NCBI GenBank assembly: GCA_900318035.1
Contig: ONJC01000011.1
Location: 1-64,000, forward strand
Length of the DNA stretch: 64,000 bases
From: an uncultured Methanobrevibacter sp.
Lineage (GTDB): Archaea > Methanobacteriota > Methanobacteria > Methanobacteriales > Methanobacteriaceae
Reading direction: 5' to 3'
Under the pieces are notes generated by a model. The model made no database searches and was not told where the DNA came from. It saw only the letters and a program-made list of their open reading frames with translations. Made by a program: the position numbers and the translations under genes. Shown piece after piece: positions 27,420 through 39,123 of this stretch; position 1 is the first letter of the stretch; each line of letters opens with the position of its first letter.

Positions 27420-29311
27420 AAGTTATCTCCGTTAACTTCTTGTGGATTTTTATAAGTAGGAACACATTCTTTGATTGTGCCCTTAATTATTTCTTTATCG
27501 TTAATGTCATTGTCCAGGATGTATCTTAATTTATCCAGTTTTTCTTCAATATCATCCATTGTAAATTCCATAGGTTCTGTGATGAATATTTTTTCGTGGT
27601 TTGTTTTTTCGAGATTTTCCTCATCCATCAACAATTCTTCATATAGCTTTTCTCCAGGCCTCATGCCTATAATTTCAATTTCGATGTCTTCTCCCAGTTT
27701 CAGTCCTGACAGTTCAATAAGGCTTGTTGCCAAATCATAAATTTTAACCGGTTCGCCCATATTCAATACGAAGATTTCTCCACCCTTTGCATAGGTGATT
27801 GACTGCAAGACCAATGCAACGGCTTCAGGTATTGTCATGAAAAATCTTGTAATCTCCTTATGGGTTACGGTAACCGGTCCTCCTTCTGCAATCTGCTTTT
27901 TGAATAAAGGCACAACGGATCCGTTACTTCCTAAAACGTTTCCAAATCTCACGGCAACATATTCGGTTTCACTTTCCTTGTCTTTTGCCTGAATAATCAT
28001 TTCACACATTCTTTTGGTGGCACCCATTATGTTTGTAGGGTTCACCGCCTTGTCTGTTGAAATTAAAATGAATCTTTTGGTTTTGAATTTATCGCAGGCA
28101 TTTACAAGATTATATGTTCCAAATACATTGTTTTTAATTGCTTCAGTTGGGTTATTCTCCATCAATGGCACATGTTTGTGTGCAGCGGCATGGAAAACAA
28201 CTTCAGGGTGATATTCCTCAAACAAATCGAACATTCTTTGCTTATCTCTTATATTTGCAATTATTGCCTTGATTTCATTGTTCGGATATTTTGCTTTCAG
28301 TTCCAATTCAATGGAATACAGGCTGTTTTCATAAATGTCTAGCATTAATAACAGTTTTGGGTTGTGGAGCATTATTTGTCTGCAAAGCTCCTCACCGATT
28401 GAACCTCCTCCACCAGTTACTAGAACAATTTTATTTTCAATCAGACTTTTAATGTTATTGTTATCAAGTCTGATCGGGTCTCTTCCAAGCAGATCCTCAA
28501 TTTCAATATCCCTTAGGCTATTGTAGAGATTTTCCTCAGTGATGAGTTCTCTCAAATCAGGCAATACCTTAACTTTGGCGTTTGTCCGATTGCAGATTTC
28601 AAGAATTTCCTTTTTGTTTTTATTGTCAATTGTCACTATTGAAAAGAATATTTCATCGACATCATATTGTTCGCAGATTCTTTCTATATCATTTCTTGTT
28701 CCTATAATTTTTACTCCTGCTACTGAATAACCGATACGTTTCTTATTGTCGTCTATAATTCCTATGATGTCATATTGACCTTTCAATGTTGAATTCAAAG
28801 TTTTAATAATATCGTTTGCTGAATATCCTCCGCCGATAATGAGCAGTTTCTTCTGATTGTCGGAGGTGTAGTTAATTCCCTTGTTCACGACATCCGCCAA
28901 TAAAACATATTTCATAAGCAGGCGTGAAGAAACAATTATCAAACCGATTATCAATCCAACCATTAAATTAAGCTTTATTGAAGGATTTTTCATGTTCAGA
29001 ACTAGTTCTTCTATCAGTGACACTATAAGGGTTGAAATAACTGAAAGTATGATATATACTAGATAATCCTGATTGTTTTCATATCTGATAATGGTATTGT
29101 ATCTTTTACAAATTCTAAATACAATCTGGAAAACAATAATTGCCAATATTATGCTTATAAAAATTTCATGCAGGGTTACTTTACTTGTCGGATTCATCAG
29201 AAAGGAATCGGTGATGAGAACAGACATCAGATAGTATCCCAAAACGATTGCAATGCAATCAGCCAAAGGCAGCAGGAAATTCCTATATTTGCCGAACGTA
29301 TCAATTTTCAT
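27416..29311 (-). CDS. membrane-bound nucleotide-sugar 4,6-dehydratase (CapD/FlaA1-like)
   Basis: About 631 residues. Four N-terminal membrane segments (about 10-150) are followed by a first Rossmann-like domain (LLIIGGGYSANDIIKTL) and a short-chain dehydrogenase domain with VTGGGGSIGEELCRQ, the catalytic S/T...x-x-x-K region RFILISTDKAVNPTN (the usual Tyr replaced by Met or Val in this subfamily), and AVRFGNVLGSNGSV. It converts UDP-GlcNAc to a 4-keto-6-deoxy sugar at the membrane. The first methionine is MIVM (29320) or MKID (29311); 29311 is chosen tentatively. It overlaps the aminotransferase by 4 nt. Confidence 0.87.
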   Translation of the reverse strand: MKIDTFGKYRNFLLPLADCIAIVLGYYLMSVLITDSFLMNPTSKVTLHEIFISIILAIIVFQIVFRICKRYNTIIRYENNQDYLVYIILSVISTLIVSLIEELVLNMKNPSIKLNLMVGLIIGLIIVSSRLLMKYVLLADVVNKGINYTSDNQKKLLIIGGGYSANDIIKTLNSTLKGQYDIIGIIDDNKKRIGYSVAGVKIIGTRNDIERICEQYDVDEIFFSIVTIDNKNKKEILEICNRTNAKVKVLPDLRELITEENLYNSLRDIEIEDLLGRDPIRLDNNNIKSLIENKIVLVTGGGGSIGEELCRQIMLHNPKLLLMLDIYENSLYSIELELKAKYPNNEIKAIIANIRDKQRMFDLFEEYHPEVVFHAAAHKHVPLMENNPTEAIKNNVFGTYNLVNACDKFKTKRFILISTDKAVNPTNIMGATKRMCEMIIQAKDKESETEYVAVRFGNVLGSNGSVVPLFKKQIAEGGPVTVTHKEITRFFMTIPEAVALVLQSITYAKGGEIFVLNMGEPVKIYDLATSLIELSGLKLGEDIEIEIIGMRPGEKLYEELLMDEENLEKTNHEKIFITEPMEFTMDDIEEKLDKLRYILDNDINDKEIIKGTIKECVPTYKNPQEVNGDNL

Positions 29312-29511
29312 AACTATCAAACTTTCAATTTTTTTGTAGAATATTTTGTGTAATTTCTGATTTTCAATATTCTATAATAGATTTATATTTTGTCTATTAT
29401 TAAATATAAAATTTTCTTCGAATTCTAGTAAATCGTTTAAAATACTTTATTTTTGAAAATATTTGCTTTTATAATTTGATTTTTTCATCAGTATGGTGAC
29501 AGTTCATATTT

Positions 29512-30372
29512 TCATGGTTTGATTTTTCTGATTATCACTGCGGGAGTATGGGTAATCGAATCCAGTGCTTCAACAGTAACTTCATCAATTTCAGTACCAA
29601 GTACAGCTTTAACGCTATGGATAGTTTTCATTTCGGTTGAAAGTGATTTTTGATAGTCTTCTGCAATATTTGCCATTTTTAATCCGGTTTCAACATCTAT
29701 TTTTTCACTGCATCCCAAGGGTGTTGATCCCATATTCTCTGACAGCTGGCCTTTGAAATATCCGAAAAATCCGTTGTCCGCATCAATGCCCTCGATGGCT
29801 ATCGGAAGGCCTGTAAAATACTTGCCGTTTTTCATGTATGTCGCATCGGTATCTATAATCAAAACGCAAATGTCCTTGCCGATTTCCTCTTTAATGTCCT
29901 TTGCAACCTGCTCGGGATTTTCGGGAAGCAGGGATACATAAGTTCCAGGGGCATTGCTCAAATCAATTCCCGCTTCTGATGCCGGTTTTAAAGCATGTTT
30001 CAGACCGTACAGCTGGAGAACAACTTCTTTGTGTGCTTTTGTCTCTTCGGGCAGTTTCCTTAAATTTTTGATGGTTCTTTCTTTGATTCCTAAAATTGGT
30101 CCCAAAACATATCCCCAAAGATATTTGCTCCAGACTGTTGTTAGAAATTTTGCAGTCAGTGACGGTGTGTATTTTGATTCGTCCACCAGCCTGTTTTGTG
30201 AAACTGAAATCGGAGTTTCAGCTATTACCAGATAATCATCATCTTCCATCAATATTTTTGCTGGTTCTATAATTGCACTCAAGTCTTCATTTGGCTTGAT
30301 ATATCCTGTTTCTATGGGAATTACAATATATTCTCCATTCACAACATGTTTTACATTTTCTAAATCTATCAT
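29512..30372 (-). CDS. coenzyme F420 gamma-glutamyl ligase-like protein
   Basis: A 286-residue protein related to CofE (F420-0:L-glutamate ligase). The N-terminal part has PIETGYIKPNEDLSAII, and the middle has LIIDTDATYMKNGKYFTGLPIAIEGI, which resembles the metal and GTP site of CofE (D-x-D, then G-x-P-x-A-x-G). It is longer than canonical CofE (about 250). It may be a paralogue with another amino acid or acceptor. No other F420 gene is nearby; it is a single-gene transcript. Confidence 0.7.
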   Translation of the reverse strand: MIDLENVKHVVNGEYIVIPIETGYIKPNEDLSAIIEPAKILMEDDDYLVIAETPISVSQNRLVDESKYTPSLTAKFLTTVWSKYLWGYVLGPILGIKERTIKNLRKLPEETKAHKEVVLQLYGLKHALKPASEAGIDLSNAPGTYVSLLPENPEQVAKDIKEEIGKDICVLIIDTDATYMKNGKYFTGLPIAIEGIDADNGFFGYFKGQLSENMGSTPLGCSEKIDVETGLKMANIAEDYQKSLSTEMKTIHSVKAVLGTEIDEVTVEALDSITHTPAVIIRKIKP

Positions 30373-30440
30373 AAAAAATCTTTTATTATTTAATTTACAA
30401 TATATAATATAATAGAGTTTATTCTATTTAGGTGTTTACA

Positions 30441-31013
30441 ATGGCAAGAAAATTTATAACATATTTTGACAAACAAGGCGAAGATTACACAGACGAGTTG
30501 ATTTCAATTGTTAAAGATAAATTGGACATGGCTGAAAATATCAAATACATTTTGATAGCATCCGCATCCGGGGAATCAGCTTTAAAGCTTGCAGAAGCTA
30601 TTGATAAGGATGTAACCATTATCAATGTTTCCCACAATGTCGGTTTCAGCGGCGATAACGAATCAGATATTTCCGATGAAATGATTGAAAAGCTTGAATC
30701 TGTAGGAATTAAAACATATCAGGGAATACACGCATTCAGCGGAGCTGCAAGAGGAGTCACCAACAAATATGGCGGATTTTCCCCATTGGACGTTGTAGCA
30801 GATACATTAAGAATGTTTTCACATGGTGTAAAGGTGTCTGCTGAAATATCAATAATGGCCTGTGATGCAGGTTTAATTCCTGTTGGTGAAGAGATTATTG
30901 CTATAGGTGGTAGGGCTCATGGAGTCGATACCGCAGTTATTCTGACTCCGGTAAATTCAAAGAACTTGTTTAACATGAAAATCCATGAGATTATTGCAAT
31001 GCCAAGAGATTAG
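30441..31013 (+). CDS. pyruvate kinase alpha/beta domain-like protein
   Basis: A stand-alone protein of about 190 residues resembling the C-terminal alpha/beta domain of pyruvate kinase. Visible segments are LIASASGESALKLAEAI, INVSHNVGFSGDNESDIS, and a cysteine-containing IMACDAGLIPVGEEIIAIGG. The catalytic barrel is absent, so it is not a pyruvate kinase. The start is ATG 30441 (MARKF) with AGGTG six nt upstream. Role unknown, perhaps an allosteric ligand-binding protein. Confidence 0.75.
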   Translation: MARKFITYFDKQGEDYTDELISIVKDKLDMAENIKYILIASASGESALKLAEAIDKDVTIINVSHNVGFSGDNESDISDEMIEKLESVGIKTYQGIHAFSGAARGVTNKYGGFSPLDVVADTLRMFSHGVKVSAEISIMACDAGLIPVGEEIIAIGGRAHGVDTAVILTPVNSKNLFNMKIHEIIAMPRD

Positions 31014-31134
31014 TAATATTATTAATTTTTTGCATAATTTCATAATACTTTAAATAGTAGGTGCATTTAAATATTAGTTACAAGATAAATAGTTAACAAT
31101 TAATTTTAAATAGCAGAGTATGTGGGGTTAATTT

Positions 31135-32271
31135 GTGAAATTTATAGATGATGCAATCAAAGAATCTGAACAGAGAATGGAAGAGAAGGCACCCGAAAAA
31201 ATCTCTTCAGACATAGATGAAGATCTTATTACTATTATGCAAGGTGTTAGAACCAATATATTTGTTGTTGGTGCTGGTGGAGCAGGAAACAACACCATTT
31301 CAAGATTAAACGAAATGGGTATTGAAGGAGCTACAACAATCGCTGTCAATACTGATGCTCAAGATTTATTCTACTGTCAATCAAGTAAAAAAATCCTTTT
31401 AGGAAGACAAACCTCTAAAGGATTAGGAGCAGGTGGAGAACCTTCCGTTGGTGAGGAATGCGCTGAAGAAAGTGAAGATGAAATTAGAGATGAATTAGAA
31501 GGCGCAGACATGGTATTTGTCACCTGCGGTCTTGGTGGTGGAACAGGTACCGGTTCAGCTCCAATCATTGCTAAAATAGCTAAAAAATTAGGAGCTTTAA
31601 CTGTTGCTGTTGCTACTATGCCATTTTCTGCTGAAGGAATTAAAAGAAGAGAAAATGCAGAACAAGGTTTAGAAAAACTCCATGATGCTGCTGACACTGT
31701 TATTGTAATACCTAATGACAAATTATTGGAAGTTGCACCTAACTTGCCTTTAAACAAAGCATTCATGGTTTCTGATGAAATCTTAGGAAGAGCTGTTAAA
31801 GGAATTACCGAATTGATTACTAAGAAAGGTCTTGTAAGTTTAGACTTCGCAGACATCAGAAGTATCATGAGCGGTTCAGGAATGGCTATGATTGGTATGG
31901 GTGAATCAGACTCTGGCGACAGAGCTTTAGAATCCGTACATGAAGCATTAAGCAGCCCATTATTGGACATTGATATTTCCAATGCAACTGGAGCATTAGT
32001 AAACATATCTGGTAGTTCAGATTTAACATTGCATGAAGCTGAAAAAATCGTTCAGGTTGTTGCCGATAAATTAGATCCTGAAGCAAATATCATCTGGGGT
32101 ACTCAAATTGATGAAAGTCTCCAGAATGTGGTTAGAACTACTGTGGTCGTTTCAGGTATTGAAAGCAACAATGGCAGTGTTGATGAGCCAGATTTTGATG
32201 ATGCTGAAGATGTTGCAGAATCCGAAGCTGCAAGCGACCAATTAGACAGTTTCATTGATGGAATTTTCTAA
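31135..32271 (+). CDS. ftsZ: cell division protein FtsZ
   Basis: Tubulin-like GTPase that forms the division ring. In its 378 residues the GTP-binding signature [10 protein letters not shown], the N-terminal [15 protein letters not shown], the T-loop Asn-Thr-Asp (AVNTDAQDL) and the T7 loop ([18 protein letters not shown]) are complete. The N-terminal 40 residues are charged, and the C-terminal tail is acidic and ends in [11 protein letters not shown], a typical partner-binding tip. The start is GTG. A stop-spanning hairpin follows. It precedes secE as in other Methanobacteriales. Confidence 0.97.
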   Translation: MKFIDDAIKESEQRMEEKAPEKISSDIDEDLITIMQGVRTNIFVVGAGGAGNNTISRLNEMGIEGATTIAVNTDAQDLFYCQSSKKILLGRQTSKGLGAGGEPSVGEECAEESEDEIRDELEGADMVFVTCGLGGGTGTGSAPIIAKIAKKLGALTVAVATMPFSAEGIKRRENAEQGLEKLHDAADTVIVIPNDKLLEVAPNLPLNKAFMVSDEILGRAVKGITELITKKGLVSLDFADIRSIMSGSGMAMIGMGESDSGDRALESVHEALSSPLLDIDISNATGALVNISGSSDLTLHEAEKIVQVVADKLDPEANIIWGTQIDESLQNVVRTTVVVSGIESNNGSVDEPDFDDAEDVAESEAASDQLDSFIDGIF

Positions 32272-32295
32272 TTCCATTTCATTATTTTTTTTCAA
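32257..32295 (+). terminator. ftsZ stop-spanning hairpin and T run
   Basis: ATGGAATT/AATTCCAT (32258-32277), a perfect 8-bp stem with a TTCT loop that spans the TAA stop, followed by a run of eight T. Confidence 0.65.
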
Positions 32296-32405
32296 AAATG
32301 CAAAGATTTATTAATGTTTAAATTATAAATTATTTTATTACTATCATTTTATTATAATTCATTAAATTATGATTTTTTCATAGTTTTTTTATTTTGGGTA
32401 TTCAA

Positions 32406-32585
32406 ATGAACGTACAAGAAAGTTTTGATAAATTTATAAAAGACAGTAAAAGAGTATTAAAAGTATCTAGAAAACCTGATGGCAAAGAATATATGGAACT
32501 CGCTAAAGTAGTTTCCATTGGTGTTTTAATAATTGGGGTCATTGGTTTTATTATAGTTTTATTAGGTTCATTGATTGGTTTATAA
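32406..32585 (+). CDS. secE: SecE (Sec61 gamma) translocase subunit
   Basis: A 59-residue single-span membrane protein. A basic amphipathic N-terminal helix (FDKFIKDSKRVLKVSRKP) is followed by one membrane segment (SIGVLIIGVIGFIIVLLGSLIG), the standard SecE layout, and it sits directly before spt5 as in most archaea. ATG 32406 is preferred to an upstream TTG at 32394. Confidence 0.92.
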   Translation: MNVQESFDKFIKDSKRVLKVSRKPDGKEYMELAKVVSIGVLIIGVIGFIIVLLGSLIGL

Positions 32586-32606
32586 TCCAATCCCATTATT
32601 TTTTTG
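32573..32606 (+). terminator. secE stop-spanning hairpin and T run
   Basis: GATTGG and CCAATC flank an 8-nt loop containing the TAA stop, followed by a T-rich tract. Confidence 0.5.
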
Positions 32607-32980
32607 ATCCCAACTTTTTATAATAAAATTTTGTAATTAAATTTTTTCTTTAAAAATTATACTCTTTTTGCAAAGGTTTATATATTATTAATAATTATAA
32701 ATATATATATTATAGAAATCTAATTTTCGAGATTTATTTTTCTTGAATAATTATGGCTTTTATAATAACTTTTAACTTAATGTATGAATTTATCTTTTTT
32801 GATTAATTAGATGGACATATTATAATTTTTAATTAATCAATTAGATGATGATTTTTGAACCTATTGGAGATAGGGGATAGCTTAGTCAATTTTCACATAT
32901 TATTTGTGAATTACCTAGGAATCCACATATTTGTGGAACTTCATTAATTTAGTCAAATATTAAAAATAGGTGAATTTTTC
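32586..32980 (+). other. noncoding leader region upstream of spt5
   Basis: A gap of about 395 bases. After the secE terminator it holds a strong promoter (32674-32686) and about 270 nt of presumed leader with three short hairpins (32860-32874, 32892-32910, 32922-32937) and a direct repeat TTAGTCAA at 32882 and 32949 that brackets the last two. No open frame was supported. It could be a regulatory leader of the ribosomal protein operon or a separate small RNA. Confidence 0.55.
32674..32686 (+). promoter_or_regulatory. spt5-rpl11 operon promoter
   Basis: AAGG followed by TTTATATATT, within GCAAAGG-TTTATATATT, a strong BRE/TATA match. Transcription would begin near 32707, leaving about 270 nt before the spt5 start. 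Confidence 0.65.
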
Positions 32981-33451
32981 ATGGAAGAATCTAATAGTTC
33001 CATATATGCTCTTAAGACCTCTGCAGGTCAAGAAAGGAATGTTGCCAGGCTTTTAGCTCGTAAAGCTAGAACCATTGAAGGTGTAGGCATTTCCTCAATT
33101 CTTGTTCCGGAATCTTTAAAAGGGTATATTTTAGTTGAATCTTCAACAAAAATAGATCTTAGGAACCCTGAATTAAAAGTACAACATTTAAGAGGGGTTG
33201 TTGAAGGTAGTGTTGGCATTACTTTCGAAGAAGCAAAAAGATTCTTGAAACCAGAGCCAATTATTTCCTCAATACAGAAAGGAAGTATTGTTGAGCTTAT
33301 TTCTGGACCATTCAAAGGTGAAAGGGCGAAAGTGGTTCGTATTGATGAATCACGTGAAGAAGTCGTCCTTGAGTTAATAGAGGCAGCAGTACCAATTCCG
33401 GTTACTGTTAAAGCTGATCAAATTAGAATAATTCAAAAGGAGGCTGACTGA
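32981..33451 (+). CDS. spt5: transcription elongation factor Spt5 (NusG)
   Basis: A 156-residue archaeal Spt5: an NGN domain ([20 protein letters not shown]...GYILVES) and one KOW domain ([22 protein letters not shown]). It binds the RNA polymerase clamp with Spt4 and promotes elongation. Its stop overlaps the rpl11 start by one base, a conserved archaeal arrangement. Confidence 0.96.
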   Translation: MEESNSSIYALKTSAGQERNVARLLARKARTIEGVGISSILVPESLKGYILVESSTKIDLRNPELKVQHLRGVVEGSVGITFEEAKRFLKPEPIISSIQKGSIVELISGPFKGERAKVVRIDESREEVVLELIEAAVPIPVTVKADQIRIIQKEAD

Positions 33452-33933
33452 TGGCTAAAGATACAGTCGAAGTTCTTATCGAAGGTGGAAGCGCAACTGC
33501 AGGACCTCCAATCGGTCCGGCTTTAGGACCTTTCGGTATTAACATGATGCAAGTAGTTGACGAAATCAATCAAAAAACTGCTGACTTTGCTGGAATGAAA
33601 GTGCCTGTTAAAGTCATGATTGATAGAGATACTAAAGAAGTCGATATTGAAATCGGTACTCCACCAACTACTTCACTTATCAAAGAAGAATTGGGCATCG
33701 ACAAAGGTTCACATGAACCAGGTTTAGACATCATCAATGACTTACCAATTGAAACTGCTTTAAAAATCGCAAGAATGAAATTTGATTCATTACTCGCAAA
33801 CGATTACAAAGCAGCTGTCAAAGAAGTCATGGGTACTTGTGTAAGTATGGGCTTATCTGTTGATGGTAAAGACCCAAGACAAGCACAAAAAGATGTAGAT
33901 GCCGGAGAATATGATGATATCTTAGCAGAATAG
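33451..33933 (+). CDS. rpl11: 50S ribosomal protein L11
   Basis: A 160-residue L11 of the GTPase-associated centre. The N-terminal proline-rich [18 protein letters not shown] and the C-terminal rRNA-binding domain ([33 protein letters not shown]) are standard. The ribosome site AAGGAGG lies within the end of spt5. About 160 nt separate it from rpl1, and that gap contains inverted repeats. Confidence 0.97.
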   Translation: MAKDTVEVLIEGGSATAGPPIGPALGPFGINMMQVVDEINQKTADFAGMKVPVKVMIDRDTKEVDIEIGTPPTTSLIKEELGIDKGSHEPGLDIINDLPIETALKIARMKFDSLLANDYKAAVKEVMGTCVSMGLSVDGKDPRQAQKDVDAGEYDDILAE

Positions 33934-34098
33934 ATATCGTTAAATTTAAGTTAACAATACAGTGTATATGATGTTATAATTACGGTTATAATTGATATAC
34001 TGTTTTTAATTCATGCAATCGTTTAAGAATTTTTTTCTTGTAATCGATCTCATGAAACCAAAAAAATCCTTGAACAAAAATGTTCATGGGGGATGAAT
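33934..34098 (+). promoter_or_regulatory. rpl1 leader with ribosome-site hairpin
   Basis: Between rpl11 and rpl1. TGAACA-AAAA-TGTTCA (34071-34086) is a perfect 6-bp hairpin with a tetraloop, ending two nt before the GGGGGA ribosome site of rpl1. An imperfect AT-rich inverted repeat lies at 33959-34003. L1 represses its own operon in methanogens, so this may be part of the control site, although the known Methanococcus site lies inside the coding sequence. Confidence 0.45.
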
Positions 34099-34737
34099 AT
34101 GACACAAGATGTAATTAACGCGGTGAAGGAGGCAAAAGAACAATCAAAGCCGAGAAACTTCACTGAGTCCATGGATATCATTATCAATATCCGTGACTTA
34201 GATGTCAAAAAGCCAGAAAATAGGTTTAATGAGGAAGTTACTCTTCCTAACGGCCGTGGCAAAGATGTGAATATCGGAGTCATAGCTGATGGGGAACTCA
34301 TTGTTCAAGCTAAAGACGCTGGCCTTGACGTTGTAATTAACAAAGGAGATTTAGAAGAGTTCGGAAAAGACAGAAAAGCCGCTAAAAAAATGGCAAACTC
34401 TGTTGATTTCTTTGTAGCTCAAGCTGATATGATGCCACTTGTTGGTAGATTCCTCGGTCCTGTTTTAGGTCCACGTGGAAAAATGCCAAAACCAGTGCCT
34501 GCAAGTATCAAATTAGACCCTCTTTTGGAAAGATTACAAAGTACAGTCAAAGTTGGTGTAAAACAACAACCAAGTATTCAAGTTGTTGTTGGAAGCCAAG
34601 ACATGTCAGATGAAGCTATAGCTGAAAATGTGGAAACTGTTCTTACAGTCTTAGACCGCAATTTAGAAAAAGGAAGAAGTCAAATCAAGTCCATGTTTAT
34701 TAAAACAACTATGGGACCAGTAGTGAGGGTGATCTAA
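34099..34737 (+). CDS. rpl1: 50S ribosomal protein L1
   Basis: A 212-residue L1, mover of the L1 stalk. The conserved blocks [17 protein letters not shown], the VTLPNGRGK loop and [14 protein letters not shown] are present. ATG 34099 (MTQDVINAV) is preferred to ATG 34093 because GGGGGA is then correctly spaced. The rpl10 ATG overlaps its stop. In methanogens L1 is the translational repressor of this operon. Confidence 0.96.
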   Translation: MTQDVINAVKEAKEQSKPRNFTESMDIIINIRDLDVKKPENRFNEEVTLPNGRGKDVNIGVIADGELIVQAKDAGLDVVINKGDLEEFGKDRKAAKKMANSVDFFVAQADMMPLVGRFLGPVLGPRGKMPKPVPASIKLDPLLERLQSTVKVGVKQQPSIQVVVGSQDMSDEAIAENVETVLTVLDRNLEKGRSQIKSMFIKTTMGPVVRVI

Positions 34738-35732
34738 TGGCTCATGTTGCTGAATGGAAAAAGGAAGAAGTTAAAGAGCTAATCGAAATTATCAACAAAT
34801 ATGATGTAGTTGGTATTGTCGATTTAATGAACATTCCTGCAAAACAGCTCCAAGAAATGAGAAAAAATCTCAAAAATGATGCTGTTATCAGAATGGCTAA
34901 GAAAAATCTCATTGATTTAGCTCTTGAAGATTGCAATGCTGATAAAACCAACGTCGTTGATTTATCCGAACATATGGATGGTCAAGTTGCTATTATTGCA
35001 ACTGAAATGAATCCTTTCAAATTGTACAAAATATTAGAAAAGAGTAAAACTTCAGCTCCTGCAAAAGCGGGCGCCATTGCTCCTGATGATATTGTTGTGC
35101 CTGAAGGGGATACCGGTTTAACCAACCTCGCATTCATGGGTGAATTAGGACAAGTTGGAATTCCTGCTAGACCTCAAGACGGGAAAATCTTTATCCAAAA
35201 AGAAACTGTTGTAGTAAATGCCGGTGAAGAAGTATCTAAACAAATGGCCGCTACTTTAGCAAGATTGGATATTAACCCTATGGAAGTGGGAATGGACTTA
35301 AAAGCAGTATACGAAGAAGGATCAATTTATACTTCCGATGTACTAGCAATCGATGAAGAACAAACATTAGCTGACGTACAAAATGCATTCAAAAATGCAT
35401 TCAACTTATCTGTTAACGCAGCTATTCCTACTAGTGAAACTACTTCAACTATTATTACTCTCGCATACACCAGAGCAGTTAATGTTGGTGTAGAAGCAGC
35501 TATTATGACTTCAGAAACTTCAGAACCTATCATTGGTTTAGCACAGGCTAAAATGTTAGCATTAGCATCAGAAGTATCTGGTGTTGAAGGTGCTTTAAGC
35601 AGTGATTTAATCGAAAAACTTTCCAGCGCTGCAGTTGCAGCTCCTGAAGAAGAAGTTGTTGAAGAAGAAGTTGTCGAAGAGGAAGAAGAAGAGGAAAACG
35701 AACCAGCAGCTGGGTTAGGGTTGCTATTCTAA
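34737..35732 (+). CDS. rpl10: 50S ribosomal protein L10 (P0)
   Basis: A 331-residue archaeal L10/P0 of the stalk base. N-terminal rRNA-binding domain ([26 protein letters not shown]), the archaeal insertion (residues 110-180), three helical L12-binding segments (from about 205) and an acidic C-terminus ending in AAGLGLLF, like the tail of L12. It shares one base with the rpl1 stop. Confidence 0.96.
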   Translation: MAHVAEWKKEEVKELIEIINKYDVVGIVDLMNIPAKQLQEMRKNLKNDAVIRMAKKNLIDLALEDCNADKTNVVDLSEHMDGQVAIIATEMNPFKLYKILEKSKTSAPAKAGAIAPDDIVVPEGDTGLTNLAFMGELGQVGIPARPQDGKIFIQKETVVVNAGEEVSKQMAATLARLDINPMEVGMDLKAVYEEGSIYTSDVLAIDEEQTLADVQNAFKNAFNLSVNAAIPTSETTSTIITLAYTRAVNVGVEAAIMTSETSEPIIGLAQAKMLALASEVSGVEGALSSDLIEKLSSAAVAAPEEEVVEEEVVEEEEEEENEPAAGLGLLF

Positions 35733-35790
35733 AACTTTAATTTAAATTTTTATAATAACTAACACTTTAAATAAAACTAATGGTGATAAC

Positions 35791-36093
35791 ATGGAATATA
35801 TATATGCGGCAATGATTTTGCACAGTGCAGAAAAAGATATTAACGAAGAAAATGTTAAAAGTATTATCGAAGCAGCAGGAATTGAAGCTGATGACGCTAG
35901 AATCAAAGCTTTAATCGCAGCTTTAGAAGATGTTGACATCGATGAAGCTATGGAAACTACTGCTATGGCAGCAGCAGCTCCTGCAGCTGCACCTGCAGCA
36001 GCAGAAGTTGTTGAAGAAGAAGAGGAAGAAGAAGAGGAAGAAGAAGCTTCTGAAGAAGAAGCAGCAGCTGGATTAGGTGCTCTCTTCGGATAG
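35791..36093 (+). CDS. rpl12: 50S ribosomal protein L12 (P1)
   Basis: A 100-residue archaeal L12: an N-terminal dimerisation domain ([30 protein letters not shown]), an Ala-rich hinge, a run of glutamates, and the factor-binding tip GLGALFG. The spacing of 58 nt from rpl10 leaves room for a separate ribosome site and start. A strong terminator follows. Confidence 0.97.
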   Translation: MEYIYAAMILHSAEKDINEENVKSIIEAAGIEADDARIKALIAALEDVDIDEAMETTAMAAAAPAAAPAAAEVVEEEEEEEEEEEASEEEAAAGLGALFG

Positions 36094-36130
36094 ATTTTTT
36101 AAATCTATCACCTTTCTTTTTTTTATTTAC
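36089..36130 (+). terminator. rpl12 stop-spanning hairpin and T runs
   Basis: GATAGATTT/AAATCTATC, a perfect 9-bp stem with TTT loop covering the TAG stop, followed by repeated T runs. Terminator of the ribosomal protein operon. Confidence 0.7.
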
Positions 36131-36236
36131 TTTTTTTGTTGATTTACACTATTTTTGAGACTATTTTTTTAAAACATTTCTGTTTTACAATTATTTTTAC
36201 ATCGGATTTTCATTAATTATTTATTGAATCAAAAAC

Positions 36237-36249
36237 ATATTTTATACTA
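36237..36249 (+). promoter_or_regulatory. alaS TATA box (probably leaderless mRNA)
   Basis: TATTTTATACTAA is centred about 28-30 nt upstream of the alaS ATG, so the transcript probably starts at or very near the start codon. Confidence 0.4.
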
Positions 36250-36272
36250 ATAAATAATTAAGACTGATTCAT

Positions 36273-38962
<2,690 letters not shown>

Positions 38963-38969
<7 letters not shown>

Positions 38970-39000
38970 TTATTTTATCCTTCTCTTTTTTTTTTAAAAA
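38963..39000 (+). terminator. alaS stop-spanning hairpin and T10 run
   Basis: AAGGATAA/TTATCCTT, an 8-bp stem covering the TAA stop, followed by a T-rich tract with a run of ten T. Confidence 0.7.
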
Positions 39001-39077
39001 TCAAACGAAATACCGTCATTAAGTATTTTTCATAGTTATTAATTTTTTTGTGAAAATGTTGTTTTTTTTTAACTTAA

Positions 39078-39087
39078 TTTATATATA
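39078..39087 (+). promoter_or_regulatory. TATA box of the giant adhesin gene
   Basis: TTTATATATA, about 45 nt upstream of the annotated ATG. Transcription should start near 39110, which leaves a very short leader before ATG 39124 or a normal one before the alternative start at 39139. Confidence 0.6.
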
Positions 39088-39123
39088 CTTTCTTTCACAA
39101 AAATACATTTTGTATTATATTTA

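Noticed and set aside
32845..32890. C/D box small RNA in the spt5 leader (ATGATGA resembles a C box)
   Set aside because: No D box (CTGA) at a suitable distance and no terminal stem, so it is not called.
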